Assembly: GCA_905221605.1 (NCBI GenBank)
Contig: CAJNDS010001191.1
Span: 273,501 to 337,500 of the forward strand
Direction: 5' to 3'
Length of the DNA: 64,000 bases
Source: Symbiodinium natans
Taxonomy: Eukaryota > Sar > Dinophyceae > Suessiales > Symbiodiniaceae
Positions 10,001-19,599 of the stretch are shown here, one piece after another. The notes below the pieces were generated by a model. It was not told the origin of the DNA. It ran no database searches and saw nothing but the letters and a program-made list of their open reading frames with translations. The number at the start of each line of letters is the position of its first letter. Position 1 is the first letter of the stretch. The position numbers and the translations under genes were made by a program.

Positions 10001-12731
10001 CCCCCCTTGGGAAGTATTTTTTTCGAATTTTTTGTTCACATAAAACCCAGGAGGATATGCAAAAATAGTATGTTTATTGAGGTTCTCAGGGGAGTGTAGG
10101 TTTCTTCTGGCCCTGTTCTTGGGCCACCATGCTGTGCACCCATGCGGGCAGCCCCGCCTTTGGCTGGATCGTGCGTGCATACACCAGACCGACCCTTGGT
10201 GAAACGAACCCTAAACCCTAGAACCTAAACCCTAAACCCTATGCAGCACACACCCTGTCCACCCTTTTCTGCACTTCAAGCACGAGCAAAGTATGATTCG
10301 CCCTAACATCAGAATCTTCTGGCACAGTTTTTTGGTGCCCAAGGACCAGGAGTTAAAGCTTCGACAGATTCACGCACTACCTGTGTTCGTCGCCCGGTCA
10401 ACCTCCATGCTCGTGCGGCTTGGCTTGATGCCTTTGTTCGGGGCAAGGTGAAGGGCATCAGAGTCTTGAACCCTGAAACCCAAAGTTGTGGACAATGAGC
10501 TCCACAATCCCTGAACATGCCCCCACCCAACTCATGCGTCCGGGCATTGAACATCATGCCTCAAGCGATTGTTTTGGGTAAGCTCCCAAACCCTGAACCG
10601 CCTAAACCTTTTCAAGCCGTTCCTTCGCCATCACAAGGCTCTGGGACGATGAGTACTTTCAACGTCTTTGGTGCCAGCTACTTCGTCGGCCCAGGGTATG
10701 TTTGTTGCTTCGAACTTTGGGGTTTGGGTTCTTAGATGTTTCTTCGGCTTCTTTGCAAAGGGACCTAACTTTACTATGAGTCACAGAGAGAGGTTTGGTA
10801 AAACCCTAAACCCTAAACCCTAAACCCCCACAGCCCCTAAAAGCCAACCAAGGTTGGAGCTGGCCACCTTTGCCAAGCACGGCGGGGTGAGGAAGGTGTG
10901 GCGCTGGAATGTCAAGCGTCGGGTTCCGGCTTCAAAGTCTTCCTTACTAGGGCAAGATAGGGATTGTTATTATTCATTTTTTTCTATTTGTGGGGGGTTC
11001 TTAAGCAAATCGTAGCTCTTAGGGTTTGGTTTAGTGTACGTTGATGTCCAGTCAGCCCGAAGTGTGAGATCTAGACCACGAAAGCACTGAACCTAAACCC
11101 TAAACCCTAAACCCTAAACCCTAAACCCTAAACCCTAAACCCTAAACCCTAAACCCTAAACCTTCAGAAGGCAGGAGAGCTGCAGAAGCTGGCTCCCAAA
11201 AGGTGTGGTCATGAGCCTTCCTGCTATTAGGGTTTAGGGTTTAGGGTTATCTATATCCCCCTTGTGAATTATTTTCCATTTTTGTTTATCTAAAACTCAA
11301 GAGGGTATTAAAAATAGTGTTTTTATTAAGGTTCTGAGGGGAGTATAGTTATAGGGTTCTTAAGGGAGGGGGATTCAAGGGGGGTATGTCCCTAAGAATC
11401 CTTTAAGGAGACGATAGTCGGCTTTGGGCTGCGCCAGGTGGCCTTCCTGCCGCTGTGGCTTGCGCCATGGCTGCTCTCGGCATTGGCCATGAACCTCACA
11501 CTGGTCACAGTGATCTACCTTCAGATGGAACCTGGGGTCCTAATTTGTCAGTGACTTTGGGGCACCCCCGTGTTCGGTTTTTGGGGTTGTGTGTTGGTTG
11601 TCCAAACCAGTGTGCTCCTTAGCAAACGGGTTCGGCTCCGCCCCGTCCCCCCCCCCCTTGCTTTGTCATGTGTAGCGACATTCAAAAGCAAGATCCTACG
11701 ACAGCAAGCGCTTTAAGGAGGTCCTCACTACGGAAAAGCTTGTTTCCCTCCTGAACGCGGTTGCACCGACCCACTTCTGGCAGACGCCACTTGGCGTGTC
11801 CTCAGGTGCGGCGACTGGGTCGGATCAGCGGGCAGCAGGATCCGTTTTTCTACAGTTAGTAGATGTATAGTGAAGCTTGTAGGCTATAGGCTGTAGGCTG
11901 TCCTTCAGGGACCTTAAGGCGCTGGGCGCAGCAGTTCTGGGGCTCGTGGTGGCCTTGGCCTGGTCCTCCTCCTGCAAGATCAAGTTGAGGAGCCATGCCC
12001 TGATGCTGGAGCAGATGGCCTCTTTCGACTGCCGGGGTGCTCAGTGCACGCAGGAGGAAGACCGCCGCCTGGTGCAGCGTCAGATTCGGGAGCTTTTTCG
12101 TGCTGAAGCGACGGAGGTGATGGGCCCTGAGGGTCCTGAGGGGGAGCTGAAAGCAGGTCACCAGCTGACTGCATCCACTGTGGCAGACGAGGATGCATTC
12201 TCCTACTTGCCAGGCGAGCCCATTTGCATGATGATGGACGAAAGACCCCTGGATGCTTTCAACGTGTACGTTCAGGAGTCCTTGCGTTCGTGCGTTTTTG
12301 ATGCTGTCGGGGGTGAGCTTCACGTGCCCTATGGCACATGCCTTGCAGCTGCCATGCCCTTGAACTTTTATTCCTTGGTGGACATACTCAATTGCGCCAA
12401 TCCAGAGTGCATTGCATCGTACGGAGCCGAATCGTATGCAGACTTTCTGTGGGCCAGCGCGATCGGCTGGCTGACAAACGTACTGCTGGTCTTCCCAATC
12501 GTCTACCCCATCTATCTCCGCATGCTCAAAGGCACATTGTCCATCCAGTCCACATGCTTGAAGGGTGTTCTGACTGTCGTCAGCGGTGCAACGGCACATG
12601 CATATCTTGCTGTCTGTGCCAGCGGCACCTTTATTCTCCTCTACCAAGCTCGCTCCGCCTTCCTCCTCGTTGTGCTGGCGCTTCTCCTGCAGCTGCAGTA
12701 CCTCTTTGGTGGTGGTGGCATTTCAGGCTAA
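7032..12731 (+). CDS. TIR-like multi-pass membrane protein of the dinoflagellate family, gene 1
   Basis: Gene 1 is a many-exon gene reconstructed by comparison with gene 2. Exons (approximate): 7032-7115 (MERLRRPESFEDLCSEG); 7634-7690 (MRILANWGAIFVPDLPG); 8567-8668; 8755-8845 (LPEVLEAGANIF); 9108-9188 (FVSHRCGSDSWAKYLAM); 9293-9410 (membrane helix); 9940-9989 plus 10100-10190 (helix, then LDRACIHQTDP); 10341-10402 (LPVFVARSTSMLV); 10635-10673 (LWDDEYFQRLWC); 10855-10905 (ELATFAKHGG); 11439-11530 (helices); 11675-11840; and last exon about 11914-12731. Joining TGGTGCCA|GC...AAG|GTTGGAG gives WCQLELATFAKHGG, so a WC-x-x-E is made across an intron. WC-x-x-E, SHR.G and VL(W)...Y..RLWC resemble TIR domains, a fold-level inference. 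The last exon has an EEDRR region and three helices. Function is unknown. Introns hold telomere-like repeats and MITEs. Confidence 0.7.
7944..8010 (+). repeat. GATTTAGGA 9-bp tandem repeat
   Basis: About seven tandem copies of a 9-bp unit, apparently a lengthened relative of TTTAGGG, inside an intron of gene 1. Confidence 0.9.
8404..8565. mobile_element. hairpin MITE, family 1, in a gene-1 intron
   Basis: The left arm TACTTGAAGGTTCATGGGTA (8404-8423) pairs with CCACCCATGATCCTCCAAGTA (about 8545-8564). An internal direct repeat (CCCTAAATGAGGTT...ACCAGTTTTACTTA, twice) lies between the arms. It ends immediately before the exon at about 8567. Confidence 0.75.
9999..10099. mobile_element. introner-like insertion interrupting an exon of gene 1
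   Basis: About 101 bp, TGCCCCCCTTGGGAAG...GGGGAGTGTAG, inserted in exon sequence that is continuous in gene 2 (34460-34500). The 9-bp duplication GTTTCTTCT flanks it at 9990-9998 and 10100-10108. Removing 9990-10099 as a GT...AG intron restores the gene-2-like exon exactly. The short inverted ends (CCCCTTGGGAA / TTCTCAGGGG) suggest a MITE. Related copies are at 11256-11347 and 57340-57626. Confidence 0.8.
11091..11163 (-). repeat. interstitial CCCTAAA array
   Basis: Ten perfect CCCTAAA units inside an intron of gene 1. Confidence 0.95.
11256..11347. mobile_element. second copy of the introner-like MITE
   Basis: CCCCCTTGTGAATTATTTT... AAACTCAAGAGGGTATT ... AAGGTTCTGAGGGGAGTATAG matches the 9999-10099 element along its length. 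It lies in an intron of gene 1. A clear 9-bp duplication is not visible here. Confidence 0.7.
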
Positions 12732-14185
12732 GGGCTTTGGTTTTGGCCCCAAGAAAAGCCACACATGTTTACATCCCAGTGTGCACTTGTGGTCATTAGC
12801 TAGAGACATCACGGCTTCACGTACAAGTCGACGCCCAAACACAATACGTCGTGGAGCTATACAGGGCGTAGTGCTTGGGGCATTGCAGTAGGAGTTTAGG
12901 GTCGTGTCGAGTCTTTCAGAATGCGCCCATGTTGCACCCACACGCGAAGCAACCTGCAAGGTGTTCACCTCGAATCTGCAGTTTCGATGGACTGTTCAAT
13001 TGCTTCCGAAATCGAAGCTGCCAAAGCTTTTCGCCTAGAGACCCTCTCCGTCGATCTACCATGATCTACCTCAAACATCTTAGCTTCTCAACAGCAGGCC
13101 CCCGAATGACCCCGCAGGCACTTTGACAAGGCTCCCCAAAGAAGCCTGCCAAGAAGGCTTCCCCAAAGGAGAAGGCTCCAAAACTTACCAGATTAGGGCA
13201 TCTAGACCCTTGGCCACGGTCTGCCCGCACAGCTCTTCACTACGGGTGATCCCAGCAAACCTGACAGAGAACATTCGGAGCATTTCCGAAGCAGCAAAAC
13301 CCTCGACCCTAGCCAACTCACGAGCAGAACGCGAATGCGGGTGTGGCAACCGGGACCTCATCCCCTATCAGACCCATTTTGTGCATGCAAAGAGAGGCTC
13401 CTGTGTTTCTTGTTTTGATCATAAGTGCAGAAAAGAGCTAATCCTTCAACCGACATCAGATTCTTGGGGAGTCTGTGTTGAGATCGTGCAGCTGGAGTTT
13501 CCTGACTGGGGGGGGCTATAACAATCAACGGTTCTGGGTGCCTGTGCGCAACTGGGCATTTCACAGACGTGACATGGGTCGAGTGACACAGAGCTGCAGT
13601 GCGCGCGCGCGTGCGCGAGCACGTGTGTGCGTGTGCGCGTGTGGGGGGGGGGGGGGGGGGGGGCGGGGTACATTTGCAGCCGATATCCGGCTGGGCGGTT
13701 TTCAAATGAGACCGAACTTCAGAGACAACAAAGCCTCCCAAAGAATCATCCCATGTCGAGGTCTGGCTCTTCGAACCTGGTATCCTACATCTACACCAGC
13801 CCCTGTAAGCTTTGAACCCTTCCAAACCTTGCGCCAGGCCCCTCTGTTCCTTGCGACTTGCAGCCAGCCACCAGACCTTCCACCGATGCCACCTACCAAG
13901 CCCTGCAACCTGGCCGCGCGATGGAAAGGCTTCTCAAGTCTGCAGTGCCAAGCCAAGCCACGCAACACCGGCCTCGAATATACGCATTCCCTTAGGGTCC
14001 CTTGATTAAACATACCTATAACCCCCCCCCCCCAAAAAAAAAAAGAACATTATTAAGGCCCCTATATAAAGCAACACCGTGCCCGCAAGAGCACAGAGTT
14101 CTTGCTGTCGCAGTTGAGGTGTGCAGAGAACGCTTGACAGGCTGAGCTGAATGTCACGGCTCCACGAAGGATCAAACAGCACCTA

Positions 14186-14240
14186 GGGGTTTAGGGTTTA
14201 GGGTTTAGGGTTTCGGGTTTAGGGTTTAGGGTTTAGGGTT
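14186..14240 (+). repeat. TTTAGGG array
   Basis: Seven or eight units with one TTTCGGG variant, in spacer copy A. Confidence 0.9.
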
Positions 14241-14429
14241 CCAAGAACCCTCTCCATGTGTTTTTGGGGGGTTGGGCGGCTCTCGGTTTCGAGCCTTTTA
14301 AAAGGGTTAACGGGGTGAGGCGCGAGCTTCGCACGCGCATGTAACCTGCAATTGATGGGTCTGGTAGAAGAGCAACATGTGTGCTCCTCCGGCTGCTTCC
14401 TATGCAGAGGCCCAGAAAACGACGGTCAC

Positions 14430-14433
14430 AATG

Positions 14434-14506
<73 letters not shown>

Positions 14507-14508
14507 CG
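14430..14508 (+). repeat. (CAA)n microsatellite
   Basis: About 25 CAA/AAC triplets inside spacer copy A. Copies B and C have only CAACAACCAC or less at this point, so the expansion is specific to this copy. Confidence 0.95.
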
Positions 14509-16171
14509 AACATCACACGATCACAGAGTCTGAGAGTCAATACGCTGTATGTAGGCAATGTAGTGATCTGGTTTGAGGCCGTTCTTAAGAAGGGTTTACG
14601 CAATTTTCGCTTTGGCACCTGAAAAGTAGTCGGAGAGTGCATCGGGAGCCCCGCTCCAAATTCGCAAATAATATGCGTGCGTGTGTGTGTGTATATATAC
14701 GTGCGAGTGTCTGTGTATGTGTGTGTGCGTGCGTGTGTGCGTGCGTGAGGTCTGCTTGCTTCGAACTTCCAAGCCTCGAAGCATCGCTCGGACCCAAAAG
14801 GGTCGTGAGATCTCCGATGCTCGTTGCGCTGGCATTTTTCCAACGGAGGATCTTAGAGCCTTGATAAATGCGAAACCGTGTGGACCGTATAGACTCTGAA
14901 GGTTTAGCGTTGAAATACACAATCTCTTTGAGAGACCTTTCCTCTGACATGCCCACGTGCCTTAGAAGGGCATATCGCTTTTAGAGGTGGCAGCCGTGCC
15001 TTGTGCTTTTCCCGATTTCTCGAGCAATGCACAACAGGTTTGGGGCGTTAAGTTAACTCAGGGCCTGCAGGGGCTTGATTCTCTAGGGGCTAACCTCCTT
15101 TAAAGGGTTCTGATGTATGGCCCCTTAACTTGTATAGGGTATTTTAAGGGGTATATCATCGGTACCCTTACTAAGGGACCATGTAACTACCCTTAGAGAT
15201 TCGGGATGCTACAGCTCACAGCAGCCGCTGAACTCTGGCGCTCAGAGCCTGAAGGGCTTGGAGCCGACCTTGTAACTCCGCGCGAAGGACGTGGACTTCT
15301 CCCCCAACAAGGGGGTTTCCGATATAGGGGTACCGTTATTGGGGTTCTTAGTCCAAAGGAATCCTGTTATATATTTTCTTTTTTTGGGGGGGTATATCTG
15401 GCGCCCCTGATGTTCGTAAACTCCCAACATGTTTAAAGCGCGGCACGCAAGCGAGAAGTCGACGAACATCTTCTCGCACCCTGTACTCTCCCCCGCGACG
15501 ATACGATTTCCAGCGCAGAGTCGCTGTGAGAACCGACATGGAAAGGAGCGTCGTCCATGAAGGGTTTACTTTGTCATGGTTGGGTAACAGTTTACATGTT
15601 CACAGGTACTTAAACCCAATAAGGAATGGAAATTCAAAGGTCTTTAGTACTATCCCAACCATGGGTTTGGGTTGCAAGGCTCGCTTCATCATCCTCCCAA
15701 TACCACACACCCATGGCGTAGCTCAATCCATCAGTAAGTTGGTTCTGACGGAGATGCAAAGGTTAAACCCTAAACCCTAAACCCTAAACCCTAAACCAGC
15801 TTCGCAGTTTAGGGCACTTGAGGTTGGGATTGTGTTGGTAGCTCTGGAGAAATTGCTGTCTGCTGAGCTGAGCGGGAGCGAGTAGTTTTTGAGACAAATG
15901 CCATCGGATTGCTTAACTAGACCGAAGTCTAGTGGATCGGTAGCAATTATGTTTCGCACATGGTGTTATGTCTGGGTATGCTGATGACAATATGTGTTGA
16001 AGTTAGCTTTTGATTACACAAGTTTGGTTGTTATCAGGCACTCTTGTTTGTTCCTGGGGTTTTCGGCTCAACGCCCATGGGCGTGCTGAGGGTTTGGGGT
16101 TTTCGGTGGGACTCTGGCTCAGCTCCACCCCTTCTTTAGCGGCTGAACTTCCGTTTCCTCCGGACTGCTTA

Positions 16172-16312
16172 GGGTAGACTTTAGGGTTTAGGGATTTTAG
16201 ATTTTAGGGTTTAGGGATTAGGGATTTTTAAGGTTTAGGGATTTCAGGGCTTAGGGCTTCGGGCTTAGGGCTTAGGGCTTAGGGCTTAGGGCTTAGGGCT
16301 TAGGGTGTACCG
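16172..16312 (+). repeat. TTTAGGG array grading into GGGCTTA repeats
   Basis: TTTAGGG and TTTTAGGG units, then seven or eight copies of the local variant GGGCTTA, immediately before the relic first exon at 16319. Confidence 0.9.
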
Positions 16313-16318
16313 AACCCC

Positions 16319-16680
16319 CATGGAGCGCGGCGTCCGGAGTCCTTCGAGGAGGGGCGATCCGAGGGCCCCTTCCGTGCCACATCGGTTGGCGCCTTCGCGG
16401 CACCGGTTAGAGTTTAGGGTTTGGGGGATCTTTGGAAGGTGGGCTTAGGGCTGAGCGCTGCCGGTTAGGGAGTTGTACGGTTTAGGTGTCGCACGTAAGA
16501 ATCCAGCCAAATTCCTAAACCCTAGGCACTCATAAGATTACTCTGAACCCCAGAGCTTCCGGCCGTTGAGTGGGTCTAAAGGAAGGTCCCTTCACAGTCT
16601 GACGTCTGGGGCCTTGGGTTGCATAGGGTACATAAGGGTATATAATGGGTCCTCATATGAAGGGACCATTGGCTGTCATG
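16319..16680 (+). pseudogene. truncated, frameshifted copy of the TIR-like gene's first exon
   Basis: ATGGAGCGC then GGCGTCCGGAGTCCTTCGAG matches the first exons at 7032 and 21792, but the four bases CTTC after ATGGAGCGC are missing, which shifts the frame. The intronic flank up to about 16680 (CACTCATAAGATTACTCTG, GGTACATAAGGGTAT) matches 22074-22215 downstream of gene 2's first exon. All later exons are absent; the FNIP gene follows instead. This is the remnant of a third, middle gene copy. Confidence 0.75.
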
Positions 16681-16811
16681 GTCGCAGTAGCGGCAGTAGG
16701 GGCGGGAGTCCTGGAAGCGGTATGACTGGCACAAATGTGTAAAGATGCACCAGTAGCATTAGCCAGTCAGCATCACCGGTGCCAGTGCAAAGCCTTTGGC
16801 AGTTCGGTGCA

Positions 16812-18791
16812 ATGTCAAGCGAAAACCGCAGTGGTCATGGTGGCCTCGCGTCAATCGACCTCCAGGTGATTTACATGGGAGGTCAAGGGCTACAGCTGAC
16901 CGTGCCTCCTTGGACCCCTGGCCGTTCGGTATGGAAGATGGTTTCGGAGCAAGTGGACAAGCCTGGAAGTCGTCTCGTGCTGCACCACGTTGCACCACTG
17001 TGCCTGGATCAAACCTTGGAGCAGCAGGGTATTACAAGCAACTGCTGCCTCTCGTGTACTTTTGTGCCCACGGACTTGATTGTTGCAATGCGTTTCGTTC
17101 TGGGGCATACGCAAGAGGAATTTGCATTGGAGGGAGTGACAAGATTGGAAGTGGAAGGCTGCCCACCGCCTGGAGACTATTCATGTCACTTGCCTCAAAG
17201 TCTTCGAAGCTTGACCTTTAATTTTGATGGCTTCTTTGACCAGGACCTCGAAAGAGTCACGTTGCCAAGCCGGCTTGAAAGCTTGACATTCGGGGGCGCA
17301 TTCAACCAGAGCTTGCAGGGAGTGAGCTTGCCAGACGGGCTACGAAACCTGACTTTCGGTGACTACTTCGACCAGAGCCTCGAGGGGGTCACGTTGCCAC
17401 GTCGTCTTCAAAACTTGACATTTGGGAGTGCATTCAACCAGAGCCTGCAGGAAGTTAATTTGCCAGACGGCCTTCAAGAGTTGACTTTCGGTCATAGCTG
17501 CCACTTCAACCAAACCCTGGAAGGAGTCATGTTCCCGAGCAGTCTTCAAAAGATTACTTTTGGTGACAGTTTCAACCAAAGCCTCGCAGGAGTCATACTG
17601 CCCAGCGGTCTTCAAAGCTTGACGTTCGGGAGGGCCTTCAACCAGAGCTTGCAGGGAGTGAATTTTCCAGACGGTCTTCAAGAGTTGACTTTCGGGCATG
17701 AATTCAACCAAGGCATGGAGGAAGTGATCTTACCACAGAGTCTTCAAAGCCTGACAGAGAATTTCTACTGGTCTTGGGATCTCTCAGAGATCTCAGAGAT
17801 CCTGCCACACGGCCTTCGAAGCTTGACGTTCGGTCCATACTTCAACCAGAGCCTGGATGGTGCAAGCCTGCCTGATGGCCTCGAAAGTTTGACTTTTGGG
17901 TTTTCATATGACCATGCCCTGACCGGAACCTTGCCAAGGGGCCTTCAACATTTGACTTTCGGTGTCCGTTTCAACCAACCCCTGGAAAGGACGATCTGGC
18001 CCGTGGGTCTTCAAAGCTTGACTTTCGGTCACGCGTTTAATCAAAGCCTGCAAGGAGTGACATTGCCAGAGGGTCTTCGAAACTTGGTTTTTGGTCTTGA
18101 TTTCAATCAGGGCCTTGAGGGAGTCACATTGCCAAGCTGTCTTCAAAGCTTGACATTCGGGTCCGCATTTAACCAGAGCTTGCAGGGAGTGAGCTTGCCA
18201 GATGGGCTACGAAACCTGACTTTCGGTCTCAACTTTGACCAAAGCCTTGAGGGAGTCAGGTTGCCAAGCTGTCTTCAAAGCTTGACTTTGGGCGAAGGTT
18301 TTAACCAGAGCCTGCAAGGAGTGAACTTGCCAGATGGGCTACAAGACCTGACTGTCGGTCCTTACGGCTCCAACTTCAACCAAAGCCTAGAAGGAGTCGT
18401 GTGGCCGAGCAGTCTTCAACAGCTGATTCTCGGGAGTGAGTTCGACCAAAGTGAGGGTGTCATGTTGCCTAGCTGCCTTCAATGCTTGTGCGTTGGTGAC
18501 TTTTTCAATCAGAGCCTGCGGAGAGATATCTTGCCGAGCGGCCTCCGCCGCTTACACTTCGGTCTTGCTTTCGATCAAAGCTTGGAGGGAGTGGTTTTGC
18601 CGAGAGGCCTTCAAGAGCTGGGTTTCGGACAGGATTTTCAGCAAGGACTGCAAGGAGTGGATCTGCCAAATTTACAATGTCTCTGTGTCTATAATGACGG
18701 GAATCTTCGAGGCGTGAACTTGCCTGGCTTGCGAAGTTTGACTGTCATTGATGACTGTGTTTATGCGATTACAATCTCAACGAACCCATGA
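16812..18791 (+). CDS. intronless FNIP-repeat (leucine-rich-like) protein
   Basis: 659 codons from ATG 16812 (MSSENRSGHGG) to TGA at 18789-18791. The open frame extends 11 codons further upstream without an ATG. Residues about 15-90 look like a divergent ubiquitin-like domain (IDLQVIYMGGQGLQLTV ... LCLDQTLEQQGI), which commonly precedes such repeats in dinoflagellates. From about residue 120 there are some 23 repeats of 22-24 residues of the type LTFG.AFNQSLQGV.LPDGL, the FNIP class. Repeat 9 (SWDLSEISEI) is aberrant and the last ones decay. FNIP arrays are generally taken as protein-interaction solenoids; the partner is unknown. Single-exon structure contrasts with the neighbouring genes and could reflect a retrogene. 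No signal peptide or membrane helix is seen. Confidence 0.85.
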   Translation: MSSENRSGHGGLASIDLQVIYMGGQGLQLTVPPWTPGRSVWKMVSEQVDKPGSRLVLHHVAPLCLDQTLEQQGITSNCCLSCTFVPTDLIVAMRFVLGHTQEEFALEGVTRLEVEGCPPPGDYSCHLPQSLRSLTFNFDGFFDQDLERVTLPSRLESLTFGGAFNQSLQGVSLPDGLRNLTFGDYFDQSLEGVTLPRRLQNLTFGSAFNQSLQEVNLPDGLQELTFGHSCHFNQTLEGVMFPSSLQKITFGDSFNQSLAGVILPSGLQSLTFGRAFNQSLQGVNFPDGLQELTFGHEFNQGMEEVILPQSLQSLTENFYWSWDLSEISEILPHGLRSLTFGPYFNQSLDGASLPDGLESLTFGFSYDHALTGTLPRGLQHLTFGVRFNQPLERTIWPVGLQSLTFGHAFNQSLQGVTLPEGLRNLVFGLDFNQGLEGVTLPSCLQSLTFGSAFNQSLQGVSLPDGLRNLTFGLNFDQSLEGVRLPSCLQSLTLGEGFNQSLQGVNLPDGLQDLTVGPYGSNFNQSLEGVVWPSSLQQLILGSEFDQSEGVMLPSCLQCLCVGDFFNQSLRRDILPSGLRRLHFGLAFDQSLEGVVLPRGLQELGFGQDFQQGLQGVDLPNLQCLCVYNDGNLRGVNLPGLRSLTVIDDCVYAITISTNP

Positions 18792-19598
18792 GACCGAAGC
18801 GAAGGTTACTGCACGACGGGATCAGATTGCAGTCTTCGTTCTTTCGCGAGATTCAAAGGATGCCTTGTTATGCATCAAGCGTTTTCTCTTTCCCTGACAT
18901 CTATCATGTCTATCATTATGCAGGTCGCAAGGATTGAGCTTTTTATGCCGCAAATGAAAAGATATATGAGAGAAGAGTAAATTGAGCGCTTACATAATAT
19001 GTGTGTACAGAGTGAATAGCGTCATTTGGTTGGGAATGGGAGAGCGATACCTTTTCCCAAACGCGATACCCATGTAATCCCTTCCCCCTAACACTAAACA
19101 CCGAACAACAAACAGCACCTGGACCCAAATCCCAGCAGAAAAAGCAACCCAATACTAAACCGATTTAAAATTAGGGTCATGACTACTTAAAACTTAATTT
19201 CGAAGGCCAAAGCCCTTAGCTTCAATCTCTCAGCCCTCGTCCCTCAAGCTTAATTTTCCAACCCGAAGCCCTAAACCCTAGACACTGTTATTCCTCAACC
19301 CTAATGTTTTCACCCTAATCCCTATGCCTTCATTCCGAACGCCTTCCCACCTCAACCCTGATATCTGAGCCCTAATCCCTAAAACTTGTTTATTCCTCAG
19401 CCCTAGAATCTGAGCCCTAATCCCTAAACCCGTTATTCCTCAACTTTTTTTAAATTTTTTTGCGACCTAATCCCTAAACCCTAAGGAATACCTTCTCGGG
19501 GGGGCCCTTTTTCAGGTTGTTCATGGGGAGCGGAGCGATACCCAGAGCTTTAAGTGATTTTTAAGTGAAACCCCTTTTTCATGGCTTTAGGTCCAAAA
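18792..19598. other. 3' flank with decayed CCCTAA repeats, no gene
   Basis: From about 19140 there are many diverged CCCTAAtCCCTAAA units mixed with a loose 50-60-bp repeat (TTATTCCTCAgCCCTAgAATCTGAGCCCTAATCCC) at about 19275-19475. No coding frame is supported. Confidence 0.7.
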
Positions 19599-19599
19599 T

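Larger units (their letters stand above)
12760..16310. repeat. array spacer, copy A (segmental duplication)
   Basis: Downstream flank of gene 1, homologous in blocks to copy B (about 19600-21780) and copy C (about 37700-39560). Shared blocks include CCTCTGTTCC.TGCGACTT (13845), GCTCCTCCGGCTGCTTCC (14386), GATCTGGTTTGAGGCCGTTC (14565), GACCCAAAAGGGTC (14791), GTCGACGAACATCTTCTCGC (15456) and CAACGCCCATGGGCGTGCTG (16070). Relative to copy B, copy A carries extra segments at about 14010-14085, 15095-15190 and 15315-15425. No gene is supported, although copy B has a short - strand frame across 20891-21109 that copy A breaks with a 5-bp indel. G-runs are at 13646-13663. Confidence 0.75.

Noticed and set aside
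14352-14576. Asn- or Thr-homopolymer open frames
   Set aside because: Frames of a (CAA)n microsatellite inside a non-coding spacer.
15206-15469. Short - strand frame MFVDFS... shared between spacer copies A and B as a gene
   Set aside because: Copy A has a 5-base indel that breaks the frame, and homology continues beyond the frame at the same level, so there is no sign of coding constraint.
17340-18146. - strand open frames opposite the FNIP gene
   Set aside because: Antisense shadows of the 66-69-bp repeat.
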